Counted from the stretch's first letter, positions 1 through 8,216 are shown. The stretch: 30,012 bases of DNA from Lysobacterales bacterium (GCA_029287515.1 JARFQZ010000162.1:1-30012); one strand, 5' to 3'. Made by a program: numbers and translations. Notes: generated by a model not told the origin, from the sequence alone.

Positions 1-45
1 TTGGTCAGGACCTGGGGGTCATAGCGGCGTAGGTTCCGGAGGGGT

Positions 46-249
46 CCAGGAAAAGGGTGGATTGATGCCGGGTTCCGGCTCAGCGGCCCCTGCGGGGCTC
101 CCCTCGCGCTCGACCGGTCTTAACGTGGCCGATCATAAAGCACCTCCCTGTGCTGGATGATCTGGATTTGCCATCCAGGCCAATCCTCCCCTAACCGTCC
201 GAGCACTCGGCGCTTCGAGTCACCCGCCATCAACCCACCCTTTCCCTGG
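46..249 (-). repeat. Structured ~200-bp repeat, left copy
   Basis: About 204 bases closely matching the element at 2152-2353, but in the opposite orientation. Its outer 27 bases (46-72 and 223-249) are an inverted repeat with three mismatches, so the element itself can fold end to end. Internal hairpins correspond to those of the other copy; for example the AGCAC/GTGCT stem near 139-155 replaces AGTAC/GTACT there. It ends 25 bases from the stop codon of the neighbouring minus-strand gene. No reading frame in it looks like a protein. Bases 1-45, before it, hold nothing I can identify. It may be a MITE-like or other dispersed intergenic element; no transposase is present. Confidence 0.8.
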
Positions 250-274
250 CCAGTGCAGCTTAGGTGGACCGCCG

Positions 275-1918
275 CTAGTTTTCAGGTGAGCAGAATGCAA
301 CTCCTTCATCGATCCAGCCTTTCTCGACCATTTCATCCACCAGGTCGGGATCGATCATGTAGCGGTGGTTGCTGTGTATGCCCAAGTCGAAGCCGTTGTT
401 GTATGCGCGATACACGGGTACTGCATTCACCGGGCACGGTATCTCGCTATTCGGAGCAGCCGGCGGAACGGTAAATACGTAGCCTTCAAAGTGCCATCGC
501 GGTTTGCCGTCGGGGGTCAGATACCGAAGGTCCATCAGGAATTTGCATTCCGAAGCCGACGCCGTGTAGAAGTGACTATTGGGACCGGGCTTCAGGGAAC
601 CGTAAAATCGGCACACGTCCGCCAATTGTCGTCGATCACCATCAATACTCCCACCAAGATTCCAGGCAGTAAACTGCTCTCCGGTACGAACCCAGCCTGG
701 CCCGGCTGCGCCTTGTTCAATAGCGGCAACTTCCTCTTCTGCAGCAGTGATGAAATAGTGGTTCAGGTCCGGGTGAAAGAACTCGACCACATCGACCAGG
801 CCGCGATCTTCCTCTGGCTGCATGACCTGCGCGGCTCCGAAGCAGTCCATCAATTCGCAGCCGAAATACCCCGATTTACTGGTTGCGATCAGTAAGCCAT
901 CACCGTAAACCACCGAATGCGCTTCTGCCAGCAATCCACTGCTGATATCAGTCCAGCTTTCCATCTCATCGGTACTCATCCGCACGCCCGTATCGGTACC
1001 AATGATCACCAAGCGGGGATGACCTGTAGCGCGTTCGATGAACAGCAGGCTGTAAATCGCCTCGCTAAACTCCGTTTCCTGCCAGCTGACACCCCGGTCC
1101 AGGCTGACGAACAAGCCGTAATCGGTCAGAGCGTATGCACGCCCCAAGTTTCTAGGGTCGTGCACGACTCGAATCGTGTAAGGAGGCAGAGATCCGTCGT
1201 CGACCTGGACCCAAATCTCACCATGATCGGTCGATTCCCAAAGACCACCGGGAGTGTCGAAAAATTCGCTCTGTAAGGCCCATAGTGCCGTGCCTTCGGG
1301 ATTCTTCATCAGGTGATATCTGGTCTCACCAATGCGGAGCGCTGTATGTCGTTCAGTCCAGGTCACTGCGTCATCATTGCTGGAGAAGACACGACTCCCA
1401 AAGTACGAAGTTGCAATATATACGGTGTCGTCAATGATTACCGGAGGTCCAGAGTTTGACCACATTCTGGTATTGAGAAAGTCTCTGCCACTGTAATTCA
1501 GGTACTCGATTTCACCATCGAGATCATGCCACCATGCCAGTCCGGAATTGTAAAAGTTAAATTTCTTACCGCTTGGAAGTTCAATCGAACTCATGTCACT
1601 AGTTCCAGCAGCAAAGGAACTGGGTCCAGATAAGCTGTCTTTTGTCGCTAGAACCACCTTGCCATCGAAAGAGTAATGAGGAACATCTGAATCGTGAAGG
1701 TAGCGAGGACCATCTGAATAATCAATCTTAAGGTAAGTGAGCAGGAAGCCCTCGCTTGTGAACAGCGGACCCAGGCCTTCAAATGAAGAAATCTCGCCTT
1801 TACTTTTAAGTTTGCAAAGACCACCTTCAACACATAGCGGCTTCCATTGCCCGGCGAGAGCGACAGAAGACGTACCAATCAACACGAAAACTGCGACCAA
1901 AACCTTAATGCTTTTCAT
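275..1918 (-). CDS. Exported beta-propeller protein with C-terminal DUF5648-like domain
   Basis: Function unknown. The chosen ATG start gives a clear Sec signal peptide (MKSIKVLVAVFVLIGTSSVALA), better than the TTG 12 codons upstream. The middle carries several Asp-box-like turns of the BNR/sialidase propeller type (SSNDDAVTW, STDHGEIW, SLDRGVSW, STDEMESW), suggesting a propeller of photosystem II stability factor or sialidase-repeat type. The last ~160 residues look like DUF5648: FFHPDLNHYFITA, then CRFYGS...NSHFYTA..EC, then a repeat ending in a short Cys-containing tail. No catalytic sialidase residues could be assigned, so a binding or surface role is as likely as an enzyme. Its 5' half is AT-richer than the neighbours (81 G/C in 1501-1680 by hand count, 45%). 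It is a single gene bracketed by two inverted repeat copies, which suggests acquired or mobile DNA. Confidence 0.8.
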   Translation of the reverse strand: MKSIKVLVAVFVLIGTSSVALAGQWKPLCVEGGLCKLKSKGEISSFEGLGPLFTSEGFLLTYLKIDYSDGPRYLHDSDVPHYSFDGKVVLATKDSLSGPSSFAAGTSDMSSIELPSGKKFNFYNSGLAWWHDLDGEIEYLNYSGRDFLNTRMWSNSGPPVIIDDTVYIATSYFGSRVFSSNDDAVTWTERHTALRIGETRYHLMKNPEGTALWALQSEFFDTPGGLWESTDHGEIWVQVDDGSLPPYTIRVVHDPRNLGRAYALTDYGLFVSLDRGVSWQETEFSEAIYSLLFIERATGHPRLVIIGTDTGVRMSTDEMESWTDISSGLLAEAHSVVYGDGLLIATSKSGYFGCELMDCFGAAQVMQPEEDRGLVDVVEFFHPDLNHYFITAAEEEVAAIEQGAAGPGWVRTGEQFTAWNLGGSIDGDRRQLADVCRFYGSLKPGPNSHFYTASASECKFLMDLRYLTPDGKPRWHFEGYVFTVPPAAPNSEIPCPVNAVPVYRAYNNGFDLGIHSNHRYMIDPDLVDEMVEKGWIDEGVAFCSPEN

Positions 1919-2151
1919 GAAATCCACGTTCGGATTTGTCCAATTTGATGACAATGGCTATTTTGCTCTGTTGTATTAAGACCGTCTTGACAATACAGGC
2001 CAAAATGTTGACGGGCGCGGCCACTTTCTCGATACACCAGGAGCGCCCAAATGTTACCGATGTGTAACTGAATGCTTGCTGAACGGACAACTGGCAAACT
2101 CGGCACCAAAGACGCAGAGCGCTGGTATGCCGGCTGAGATCCGAGCGCAGG
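1919..2151. other. Intergenic stretch without a recognisable gene
   Basis: Lies between the start of the beta-propeller gene and the right-hand repeat copy. It should hold the promoter of the minus-strand gene, but no -35/-10 pair is good enough to mark. Short open frames across it run into the repeat and have no protein-like features. Confidence 0.5.
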
Positions 2152-2353
2152 CCAGGGAAAGGATGGGCTTTGCCGGGCGACTCGAAGCGCCGAGTGCTCG
2201 GACGGTTAGGGGAGGATTGGCCCGGATGGCCAATCCAGGACATCCAGTACAGGGATGTACTGTATGACCGGCCCCGTCAAGACCGTTCGAGTGCGAGGGT
2301 AGCACCGCAGGGGCCGCTGAGCCGGAGCCCGGCAAAGCCCATCCTTTCCCTGG
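2152..2353 (+). repeat. Structured ~200-bp repeat, right copy
   Basis: About 202 bases. The outer 27 bases (2152-2178 and 2327-2353) are a perfect inverted repeat. Inside are two further perfect hairpins: GGATTGGCC (2214-2222) with GGCCAATCC (2228-2236), and CAGTACA (2245-2251) with TGTACTG (2256-2262) around a GGGA loop. The copy at 46-249 is the same element reversed. The two copies differ in several stem bases, yet each keeps its own pairing, so the fold appears to be conserved. Open frames crossing it are by-products of the repeat. Confidence 0.85.
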
Positions 2354-2377
2354 CCTGCGCGGCACGAACTGTATTCA

Positions 2378-2391
2378 GCCGCACATGCGGC
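2378..2391 (-). terminator. Possible terminator hairpin after the oxygenase gene
   Basis: A perfect GCCGCA/TGCGGC inverted repeat three bases past the TAA stop of the oxygenase gene, at the end of the rlmE-ftsH-glmM-oxygenase run. There is no clear U-tract behind it on the transcript, so intrinsic termination is uncertain; it may simply protect the 3' end. Confidence 0.35.
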
Positions 2392-2394
2392 CCT

Positions 2395-3330
2395 TTACAT
2401 CAAGTTGATTTCCCGCAACCGCTCCACCAGGAAATCATTAGCTTCGATGGGTTCCGGATAGCGATTGGGGTTCTTACTCGAGATGCAGGTCGGCAGGGTT
2501 TCGATGATGAAATCCGGGTTTGGGTGCATGAAAAACGGTATTGAATATCGCGAGTCGCCTGTTTTTTCGCCCGGCGGGTTGACGACCCGGTGCGGCGTCG
2601 AGGGAAGAACATGATTGGTCAGCCGCTTCATCATGTCACCGATATTGACCACGATGGTCCCCGGTATGCTGGTAACCTCGATCCATTCCCCGTCACGTGA
2701 AAGGATCTGCAAACCTGCTTCATTGGACCCGATCAACAGGGTGATCAGGTTGATGTCTTCGTGCTTTGCGGCCCGAACCGCCGACGTTTGCCTGTCACCG
2801 ACCGGCGGGTAATGGATGGCTCTCAGCACACTGTTGCCCAGGTTGACCTGTTGGTCGAAGCAGCGCTGTTCCAGGCCCAGGGACAGCGCGATAATCTGTA
2901 ATACCCTTGCGCCGAGACGATCCAGTGCTTTGTAAAGCTCAATGGCGTGATGTCTGAATCCTGGCACTTCTTCGGGCCAGGGGTTGGGCTCGAGGACCTC
3001 CGGCCACGGATTGTCTTGCCCCATTTCACGACCTGTGTGCCAGAACTCCTTAAGATCCGGAACCGCGTTGTCGCGCGCATGCTCGACTCCAAATGGCGTA
3101 TAACCCCGCTGCCCCCCCGCGGTGGACCGGTAGCGGTCCTTGACCGGTTCGGGCAGTTGGAAAAACGTTTTGAACACTCCGTAGGCTTTTTCTATCACCT
3201 CGTCGGAGATTCCGTGGTGGGTAAATCCGCAAAAACCATACTCGCGGTAGGCATCACCGGCATCCCTGACCAATCCGGCCAGGTCCGACTCAAAGCGACG
3301 CAGATCAAGGACAGGGACGCGCGGTTTCAC
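2395..3330 (-). CDS. 2-oxoglutarate/Fe(II) oxygenase, isopenicillin N synthase-like
   Basis: A 311-residue member of the non-haem iron dioxygenase superfamily of isopenicillin N synthase/ACC oxidase type. The N-terminal DIOX_N-like region (residues 5-100) contains YGFCGFTHHGI, and the C-terminal jelly roll holds the iron triad H190, D192 (HED) and H247 (STPHRVV). The RxS pair that usually binds the 2-oxoglutarate carboxylate is R261-S263 (SRYS). The substrate cannot be told from sequence; such bacterial proteins are often annotated generically. The start is GTG with a weak ribosome site. The gene lies 11 bases behind glmM and is probably co-transcribed, which is not the standard glmM neighbourhood and gives no hint of a cell-wall role. 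Confidence 0.88.
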   Translation of the reverse strand: MKPRVPVLDLRRFESDLAGLVRDAGDAYREYGFCGFTHHGISDEVIEKAYGVFKTFFQLPEPVKDRYRSTAGGQRGYTPFGVEHARDNAVPDLKEFWHTGREMGQDNPWPEVLEPNPWPEEVPGFRHHAIELYKALDRLGARVLQIIALSLGLEQRCFDQQVNLGNSVLRAIHYPPVGDRQTSAVRAAKHEDINLITLLIGSNEAGLQILSRDGEWIEVTSIPGTIVVNIGDMMKRLTNHVLPSTPHRVVNPPGEKTGDSRYSIPFFMHPNPDFIIETLPTCISSKNPNRYPEPIEANDFLVERLREINLM

Positions 3331-3341
3331 GGTGCGGCCTG

Positions 3342-4688
3342 TCAGCTGCCGAGTTCAGCCCGCACCGTATCGGCCAGCTGACTTGCCAGTCTTTCCACCT
3401 GGGAAGAATCCGACCCCTCCAGGGTCACCCGGATCAATGGCTCGGTTCCGGACGGCCTGAGGATTACACGGCCTTTGCCATTCAGCTCGTTTTCGACGTC
3501 ACGAAGGGCGCGGTTGATGTTTTCCGAGTCGCTCAACTGTTCCCGGGCGCTGGCCGATACCGGCACGTTGATCATGATCTGAGGGTATTTCAGCATTCCA
3601 TCGCGAAGCTCAGAGAGACTCTTTCCTGTCCTGACCATGATCTCCAGTATCTGCAAAGCGCTGACAATGCCATCTCCCGTACTGGTGCGATCGAGAGAAA
3701 GCAAATGGCCGGAGGCCTCACCACCCAGCACCCAGTCACGCTCGACCAGCGCGCGATGTATGTGCCGATCGCCCACGGCAGTCCGAACGAAAGGCACGCC
3801 AAGTTCAGCCAGCGCTTTTTCAAGGCCGAAGTTGGTCATCACCGTGCCCACTACACCACCGGTCAGCGAGCCCTCCTGCTTGCGGGTACTGGCGATGATA
3901 TAGAGCAGTTCATCGCCATCGACGAGGTTTCCTTCGCGGTCTGCAAAAACAACCCGGTCACCGTCGCCGTCCAGCGCAATGCCCACGTCCGCACCACTCT
4001 CGACGACGTGGGCCTGCATGGCCCCTGGATTGTTAGAGCCACAACCGTCATTGATGTTCATTCCGTTGGGGTTGTTGCCGATCACGTGAACTTTTGCACC
4101 CAGTTCCCGCAAAACTGCTGGCGCGACTCTGTAAGTGGAACCGTGGGCACAGTCCAGTGCGATCCTGATACCGCTGAGCAGGGTCCCGAAAGGCATGGTC
4201 CCCTTGCAGAACTCGATATAGCGCCCCGCGGCATCGTCCACCCGGCTGGCTTTTCCCATGTGCGCGGAATCGACCGTTACGAATGGCTGATCGAGTTCGT
4301 CCTCGATGGCCTGCTCCACAGCGTCAGGCAATTTTTCCCCCTCAGCGGAAAAAAACTTGATGCCATTGTCTTCATAGGGGTTGTGCGAGGCCGAAATGAC
4401 AATCCCGGCACAGGCATAAAGGGTGCGCGTCAGATAGGCGACAGCAGGGGTTGGCATGGGGCCGAGCAGTAACACGTTGGCGCCTGCCGCAGCCAGACCG
4501 GCCTCCAGTGCGGATTCGAACATGTAGCCTGACACGCGGGTATCCTTGCCGATAACCACACCGCGTTTGTCATTGCCGGCCAGCACGATTCCCGCGGCAC
4601 GTCCCAGTCTCAATATCCAGTCGGCCGTTATCGGGTGTTCGCCCACCCGGCCACGGACCCCATCGGTTCCAAAGTACTTTCGACTCAT
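3342..4688 (-). CDS. glmM: Phosphoglucosamine mutase GlmM
   Basis: Converts glucosamine-6-phosphate to glucosamine-1-phosphate in the cytoplasm, feeding UDP-GlcNAc, peptidoglycan and lipopolysaccharide synthesis. Its 448 residues match the usual size. Visible motifs are the N-terminal KYFGTDGVRG, the phosphoserine loop SASHNP with the active Ser at 101, the Mg-binding DGDGDR at 240-245, the sugar loop GGEASGH near 325, and the phosphate-binding RPSGTEPLIR near 415. In gammaproteobacteria the order is normally ftsH-folP-glmM. Here folP (dihydropteroate synthase) is absent and only 172 bases, largely hairpin-forming repeat, separate ftsH from glmM. An unrelated oxygenase gene follows directly. 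Confidence 0.97.
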   Translation of the reverse strand: MSRKYFGTDGVRGRVGEHPITADWILRLGRAAGIVLAGNDKRGVVIGKDTRVSGYMFESALEAGLAAAGANVLLLGPMPTPAVAYLTRTLYACAGIVISASHNPYEDNGIKFFSAEGEKLPDAVEQAIEDELDQPFVTVDSAHMGKASRVDDAAGRYIEFCKGTMPFGTLLSGIRIALDCAHGSTYRVAPAVLRELGAKVHVIGNNPNGMNINDGCGSNNPGAMQAHVVESGADVGIALDGDGDRVVFADREGNLVDGDELLYIIASTRKQEGSLTGGVVGTVMTNFGLEKALAELGVPFVRTAVGDRHIHRALVERDWVLGGEASGHLLSLDRTSTGDGIVSALQILEIMVRTGKSLSELRDGMLKYPQIMINVPVSASAREQLSDSENINRALRDVENELNGKGRVILRPSGTEPLIRVTLEGSDSSQVERLASQLADTVRAELGS

Positions 4689-4707
4689 CGCCCAATTTTA
4701 CCTGACT

Positions 4708-4745
4708 GTGAGCCGGTAAGCGAAACTCAAAAGTGCTGACCGGCT
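4708..4745. repeat. Hairpin-forming sequence between ftsH and glmM
   Basis: AGCCGGT (4711-4717) and ACCGGCT (4739-4745) are perfect inverted repeats. The first arm begins with GTGAGCCGGT, the same ten bases that open the repeat at 4771, so this looks like a partial or degenerate relative of that element. It lies 20 bases upstream of the glmM start and could affect expression of glmM. Confidence 0.5.
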
Positions 4746-4770
4746 GCCGTGGCGCGCGAAACTCCCTGGT

Positions 4771-4860
4771 GTGAGCCGGTTGGCGAAGCCAGAGGCGAAC
4801 CCAATTACGCCGTCGAGCGCAGCCGCCTTCCCGCGAAGCGGGGAGCAGGGAAGAGAGACT
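4771..4860 (-). repeat. 3'-end hairpin repeat behind ftsH
   Basis: A 90-base element that abuts the ftsH TAG stop. It matches 12534-12622 behind sspB over most of its length. Two hairpins are visible: TTGGC-GAA-GCCAG (4780-4792) and an 8-bp stem at 4827-4845 with a GAA loop. In the second hairpin the sspB copy swaps one C-G pair for G-C, a compensatory change. It is REP-like in position and shape, but I do not recognise the family. Confidence 0.7.
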
Positions 4861-6795
4861 CTACAGCTGCTCGGCTGGCCCGCCTATGGGGTTGCGCCCG
4901 TCAGCATCACTGGCGTCATCCACGTCATCCTTGCTGTCCAGCGGTTCGCCGTCACCTTCCTGCCAGCCCGCCGGAGGATCGGGTTCGCGGCCTTCCATGA
5001 TCTGGTCGATCTGCTTGCTGTCGATGGTTTCATACTTCATCAGAGCATCCGCCATCAGGTGCAACTGGTCTGCATGGGTTTCCAGCAGGTGCTTGGCCTT
5101 GCCGTGCGCGGCGTCGATGATTTCCCGGACCTCGATATCGATCAGGCGTGCCGTATCGTCGGACACGTGTTTGTGTTGCGTTACCGAGCGGCCCAGGAAG
5201 ACTTCATCCTCGTCTTCGGAGTAGGTCAGCGGCCCCAGTTTCTCTGTCAGGCCCCACTTTGTGGCCATGCTGCGGGCAATGGACGTGGCGCGCTCGATAT
5301 CGTTGGATGCACCGGTTGTCACATTTTCCGTGCCGAATATCAGCTCCTCCGCAACCCTGCCGCCGAACAGGCTGGCCAGCTGGCTATCGAGTTGCAGCTT
5401 GGAGATGCTGTACTTGTCCTGTTCCGGCAAAAACATGGTGACGCCAAGCGCGCGTCCCCGCGGGATGATCGTGACTTTGTATACCGGATCATGTTCGGGC
5501 ACCAGGCGACCCACGATGGCGTGCCCGGCCTCGTGATAGGCAGTCAGGTTTTTCTCTTTCTCGGACATCACCATGGAGCGCCTCTCGGTACCCATCATGA
5601 TTTTGTCTTTGGCCCGGTCCAGGTGGTCCTGGGCGACCAGTTTTGCATTATCCCTGGCTGCGAACAGCGCTGCTTCATTAACCAGGTTTGCCAGATCAGC
5701 CCCCGAGAACCCGGGCGTGCCGCGTGCAATGACTTTTGCATTCACGTCGTCGCCCACAGGCACCTTTCGCATGTGAACCTTCAATATGGCCTCACGGCCC
5801 TGGATATCCGGCAGCGGCACGACCACCTGGCGGTCAAAGCGCCCGGGCCTCAACAAGGCAGGATCGAGAACATCGGGACGGTTCGTAGCGGCAATCACGA
5901 TGACGCCTTCGCCACCTTCGAAACCATCCATCTCGACCAGCAGCTGATTCAGAGTCTGTTCGCGTTCATCATGACCGCCACCCAGCCCGGCGCCTCTGTG
6001 CCGGCCCACGGCGTCAATTTCGTCGATAAAAATAATGCAGGGCGCGTGTTTCTTCGCCTGGTCGAACATGTCACGCACACGTGACGCGCCGACGCCGACG
6101 AACATTTCGACGAAATCGGAACCCGAGATCGAGAAAAAAGGCACCTTGGCCTCGCCTGCGATGGCCCTGGCCAGCAGGGTTTTACCTGTGCCGGGAGAAC
6201 CGACCATCAGCACGCCTCGCGGTATATGTCCCCCGAGTTTCTGGAACTTGCCCGGGTTGCGAAGGAATTCGACCAGTTCGCCTACCTCTTCTTTGGCTTC
6301 TTCTACACCCGCCACATCGGCGAAAGTCACCTTGACCTGGTCTTCACCCTGCAGCTTGGCACGGCTTTTACCGAATGACATGGCGCCCCGGCCCGCACCG
6401 CCACCCTGCATCTGGCGCATGAAATAGACCCAGACACCAATCAGCAGCAGGATTGGAGCCACGCCAAGAATCAGGTCGACAAAGATTGAACGTTCCGCGG
6501 GCGGCTCGGCGGTAATCTGGACCTTATTTTCAACCAGGTCGTCAACCAGTTTGGGATCGGGTGGCCCGAAAGTCTGGAACTCGTTACCGTCAACCGTATT
6601 GCCGGTAATATTGTTACCTGCATCGTTGCTTTGAATATGGACTTCCGCTACCTGCCCGTTTTTCACATTGCTCAGAAATTCGGAGTAGGAAAGAGACTCC
6701 GGCACGGTTCCAACGCTGGCATAGTGGTTGAAGATTGAAACGAGGACAATCGCAATAATTGCCCAGGTCAATAAATTTTTGGCTAGATCGTTCAA
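4861..6795 (-). CDS. ftsH: ATP-dependent zinc metalloprotease FtsH
   Basis: Inner-membrane AAA+ protease that extracts and degrades misfolded membrane proteins and regulators such as LpxC and sigma-32 homologues. Two transmembrane segments (about 7-23 and 104-126) flank a periplasmic domain. The AAA module has Walker A GSPGTGKT (199-206), Walker B IIFIDEID (254-261) and a second region of homology around residues 303-321. The zinc site HEAGH is at 421-425, with a later Asp ligand in the SNDIERAT region. The tail is acidic. Its 644 residues are the normal length. The start is TTG, preceded by GAGGA at a suitable distance. It lies 29 bases behind rlmE, the usual rlmE-ftsH pairing, and is followed by the hairpin repeat rather than folP. 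Confidence 0.97.
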   Translation of the reverse strand: MNDLAKNLLTWAIIAIVLVSIFNHYASVGTVPESLSYSEFLSNVKNGQVAEVHIQSNDAGNNITGNTVDGNEFQTFGPPDPKLVDDLVENKVQITAEPPAERSIFVDLILGVAPILLLIGVWVYFMRQMQGGGAGRGAMSFGKSRAKLQGEDQVKVTFADVAGVEEAKEEVGELVEFLRNPGKFQKLGGHIPRGVLMVGSPGTGKTLLARAIAGEAKVPFFSISGSDFVEMFVGVGASRVRDMFDQAKKHAPCIIFIDEIDAVGRHRGAGLGGGHDEREQTLNQLLVEMDGFEGGEGVIVIAATNRPDVLDPALLRPGRFDRQVVVPLPDIQGREAILKVHMRKVPVGDDVNAKVIARGTPGFSGADLANLVNEAALFAARDNAKLVAQDHLDRAKDKIMMGTERRSMVMSEKEKNLTAYHEAGHAIVGRLVPEHDPVYKVTIIPRGRALGVTMFLPEQDKYSISKLQLDSQLASLFGGRVAEELIFGTENVTTGASNDIERATSIARSMATKWGLTEKLGPLTYSEDEDEVFLGRSVTQHKHVSDDTARLIDIEVREIIDAAHGKAKHLLETHADQLHLMADALMKYETIDSKQIDQIMEGREPDPPAGWQEGDGEPLDSKDDVDDASDADGRNPIGGPAEQL

Positions 6796-6824
6796 ATCAA
6801 ATCCTCGTAGCGTGCACTACCAAT

Positions 6825-7448
6825 TTACTTTACTTGGTGGCCCCGGGCCAGCAAATACACCTCGCGGCTTCTCGGCCGCGAAGCTTTTGGCTTTCGAACC
6901 TGTACCTTACTGAACATAGACCGGACTTCCCGGACATATCCGTCAAAATCCGTTCCCTGAAATAACTTGACCACGAAATCGCCGCCAGGTTTCAAATGCT
7001 CCCGGACAAATTCCAGGGCCAGTTCCGCGAGGTACATCGCCTTGGCCTGATCAATCGTGGCCATTCCACTCATATTGGGGGCCATATCGGACAACACAAG
7101 ATCAACAGATGCACCATCCAGCGCTGCCTCCAGCGCTCGCAGGGGCTCTTCTTCGGTAAAGTCTCCCTGGATGAATTCCACACCATGGAGGGGCTCCATT
7201 TCGAGAATATCCAACGCCAGAATCCTGCCCCCGTCTCCAACCAGCGGTTGCACAACCTGGCACCAGCCACCCGGCGCCGCACCGAGGTCCACCACCACCA
7301 TGCCCGGCCTGATCAGCCGGTATTTTTCCTGAAGCTCCAACAATTTGAATGCTGAACGGGAGCGCAGGCCCTTGCTCTGGGCCATTTTTACGTAGTGGTC
7401 GTCAAAATGTTCGGACAGCCAACGGTTACTGCTTTTGCTTCTCGCCAT
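6825..7448 (-). CDS. rlmE: 23S rRNA 2'-O-ribose methyltransferase RlmE (FtsJ/RrmJ)
   Basis: Methylates U2552 of 23S rRNA in the A-loop using S-adenosylmethionine, a late step in large-subunit assembly. The start MARSKSSNRW was chosen because it aligns with the E. coli protein; an upstream in-frame ATG would add 15 unrelated residues. With this start the protein is 207 residues and the catalytic tetrad falls at K35, D121, K161 and E196, each three below the E. coli positions. The SAM loop is VDLGAAPGGW (53-62). It heads the minus-strand rlmE-ftsH unit and is divergent from yhbY across 72 bases, the arrangement found in many gammaproteobacteria. Confidence 0.96.
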   Translation of the reverse strand: MARSKSSNRWLSEHFDDHYVKMAQSKGLRSRSAFKLLELQEKYRLIRPGMVVVDLGAAPGGWCQVVQPLVGDGGRILALDILEMEPLHGVEFIQGDFTEEEPLRALEAALDGASVDLVLSDMAPNMSGMATIDQAKAMYLAELALEFVREHLKPGGDFVVKLFQGTDFDGYVREVRSMFSKVQVRKPKASRPRSREVYLLARGHQVK

Positions 7449-7520
7449 TCCGGAAATACCCCCGCATGCTAGAATGCGCGCCTTGAACTCCATTCCAGTT
7501 TACGCCATCGGGAAGCGCAC

Positions 7521-7814
7521 ATGTCTTTGAGTAACCGCCAATTGAAGTTTTTACGTGGTCTGTGCCACCATCTCAAGCCCGTTGTAATCGTAGGCGACAA
7601 GGGATTGAGCGAGAATGTGCAGACCGAGATCGAAACAGCCCTGGATCATCACGAACTGATCAAGGTCAAACTGAAAACGGACCGCGACACGCGCGCGGCC
7701 TGGGCAGAGCAGATCCAGCAATCTTTCGGCGCCGAACCGGTACAGTCCATTGGGCAGGTTGTCAGTTTCTACCGCCGCAATCCCAGGAAACCGGTCATCG
7801 AATTACCCTCCTGA
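7521..7814 (+). CDS. yhbY: Ribosome assembly RNA-binding protein YhbY (CRM domain)
   Basis: A 97-residue single-domain protein of the CRS1/YhbY (CRM) family, which binds pre-50S particles and aids ribosome maturation. The CRM fold is recognisable from LSNRQLKFLRGLCHHLKPVV at the start, the GxxG-type loop GDKGLS (25-30), and the LIKVKL strand in the middle. It faces rlmE, another 50S-maturation gene, and has GGAAG ahead of its ATG. The Mth938-domain gene follows after nine bases and is likely in the same transcript. Confidence 0.95.
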   Translation: MSLSNRQLKFLRGLCHHLKPVVIVGDKGLSENVQTEIETALDHHELIKVKLKTDRDTRAAWAEQIQQSFGAEPVQSIGQVVSFYRRNPRKPVIELPS

Positions 7815-7823
7815 GCAGATTCC

Positions 7824-8216
7824 ATGGACCTGGTACTGGACAATCCCGGAGACTCTCTTTTCGTTCGTTCTGTAACCGCAGAAGGCATCCAGGTGGGTGA
7901 TGAAATATACCGGAAGCCAATCGTTCTGAATGCAGAGCAGGTGATCGACGAATACCCCGTATCTTCCATAGAGCAATTGACCGAACAGAACCTCGGCGGG
8001 CTTCTTTCACTACAACCCGATGTGGTGCTGATTGGCACCGGTGCGCAACAGCAATTTTTACAACCCCGTCAGCTGATGTTTTTCTACAGCCGAAATATGG
8101 GAGTGGAAGTCATGAACACATACGCGGCCTGCCGCACATTCAATGTGCTGGTGTCTGAACTGCGAAACGTCGCCGCGGTGCTTATTCCAATTCAATCCCC
8201 AAACGGCAGTTCCTGA
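7824..8216 (+). CDS. Mth938 domain-containing protein (DUF498/DUF598)
   Basis: A 130-residue protein of the Mth938/NDUFAF3 fold family, recognisable from GDxxxRKPIVLN, the central LSLQPDVVLIGTGAQQQFL, and the C-terminal GVEVMNTYAACRTFNVL followed by an RNVAAVLIP strand. The eukaryotic relative NDUFAF3 helps assemble respiratory complex I; the role of the bacterial proteins is not established. It follows yhbY by nine bases. Its last 25 bases overlap the end of rpoS on the other strand, so the two convergent genes share their termini and no terminator fits between them. Confidence 0.9.
   Translation: MDLVLDNPGDSLFVRSVTAEGIQVGDEIYRKPIVLNAEQVIDEYPVSSIEQLTEQNLGGLLSLQPDVVLIGTGAQQQFLQPRQLMFFYSRNMGVEVMNTYAACRTFNVLVSELRNVAAVLIPIQSPNGSS

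Noticed and set aside
1..45. A partial gene at the left edge
   Set aside because: Fewer than 15 codons are available before the repeat and no family pattern can be recognised.
2054..2544. Overlapping open frames on both strands between the propeller gene and the oxygenase
   Set aside because: They are produced by the structured repeat and by the antisense of the oxygenase gene, with no protein-like motif.
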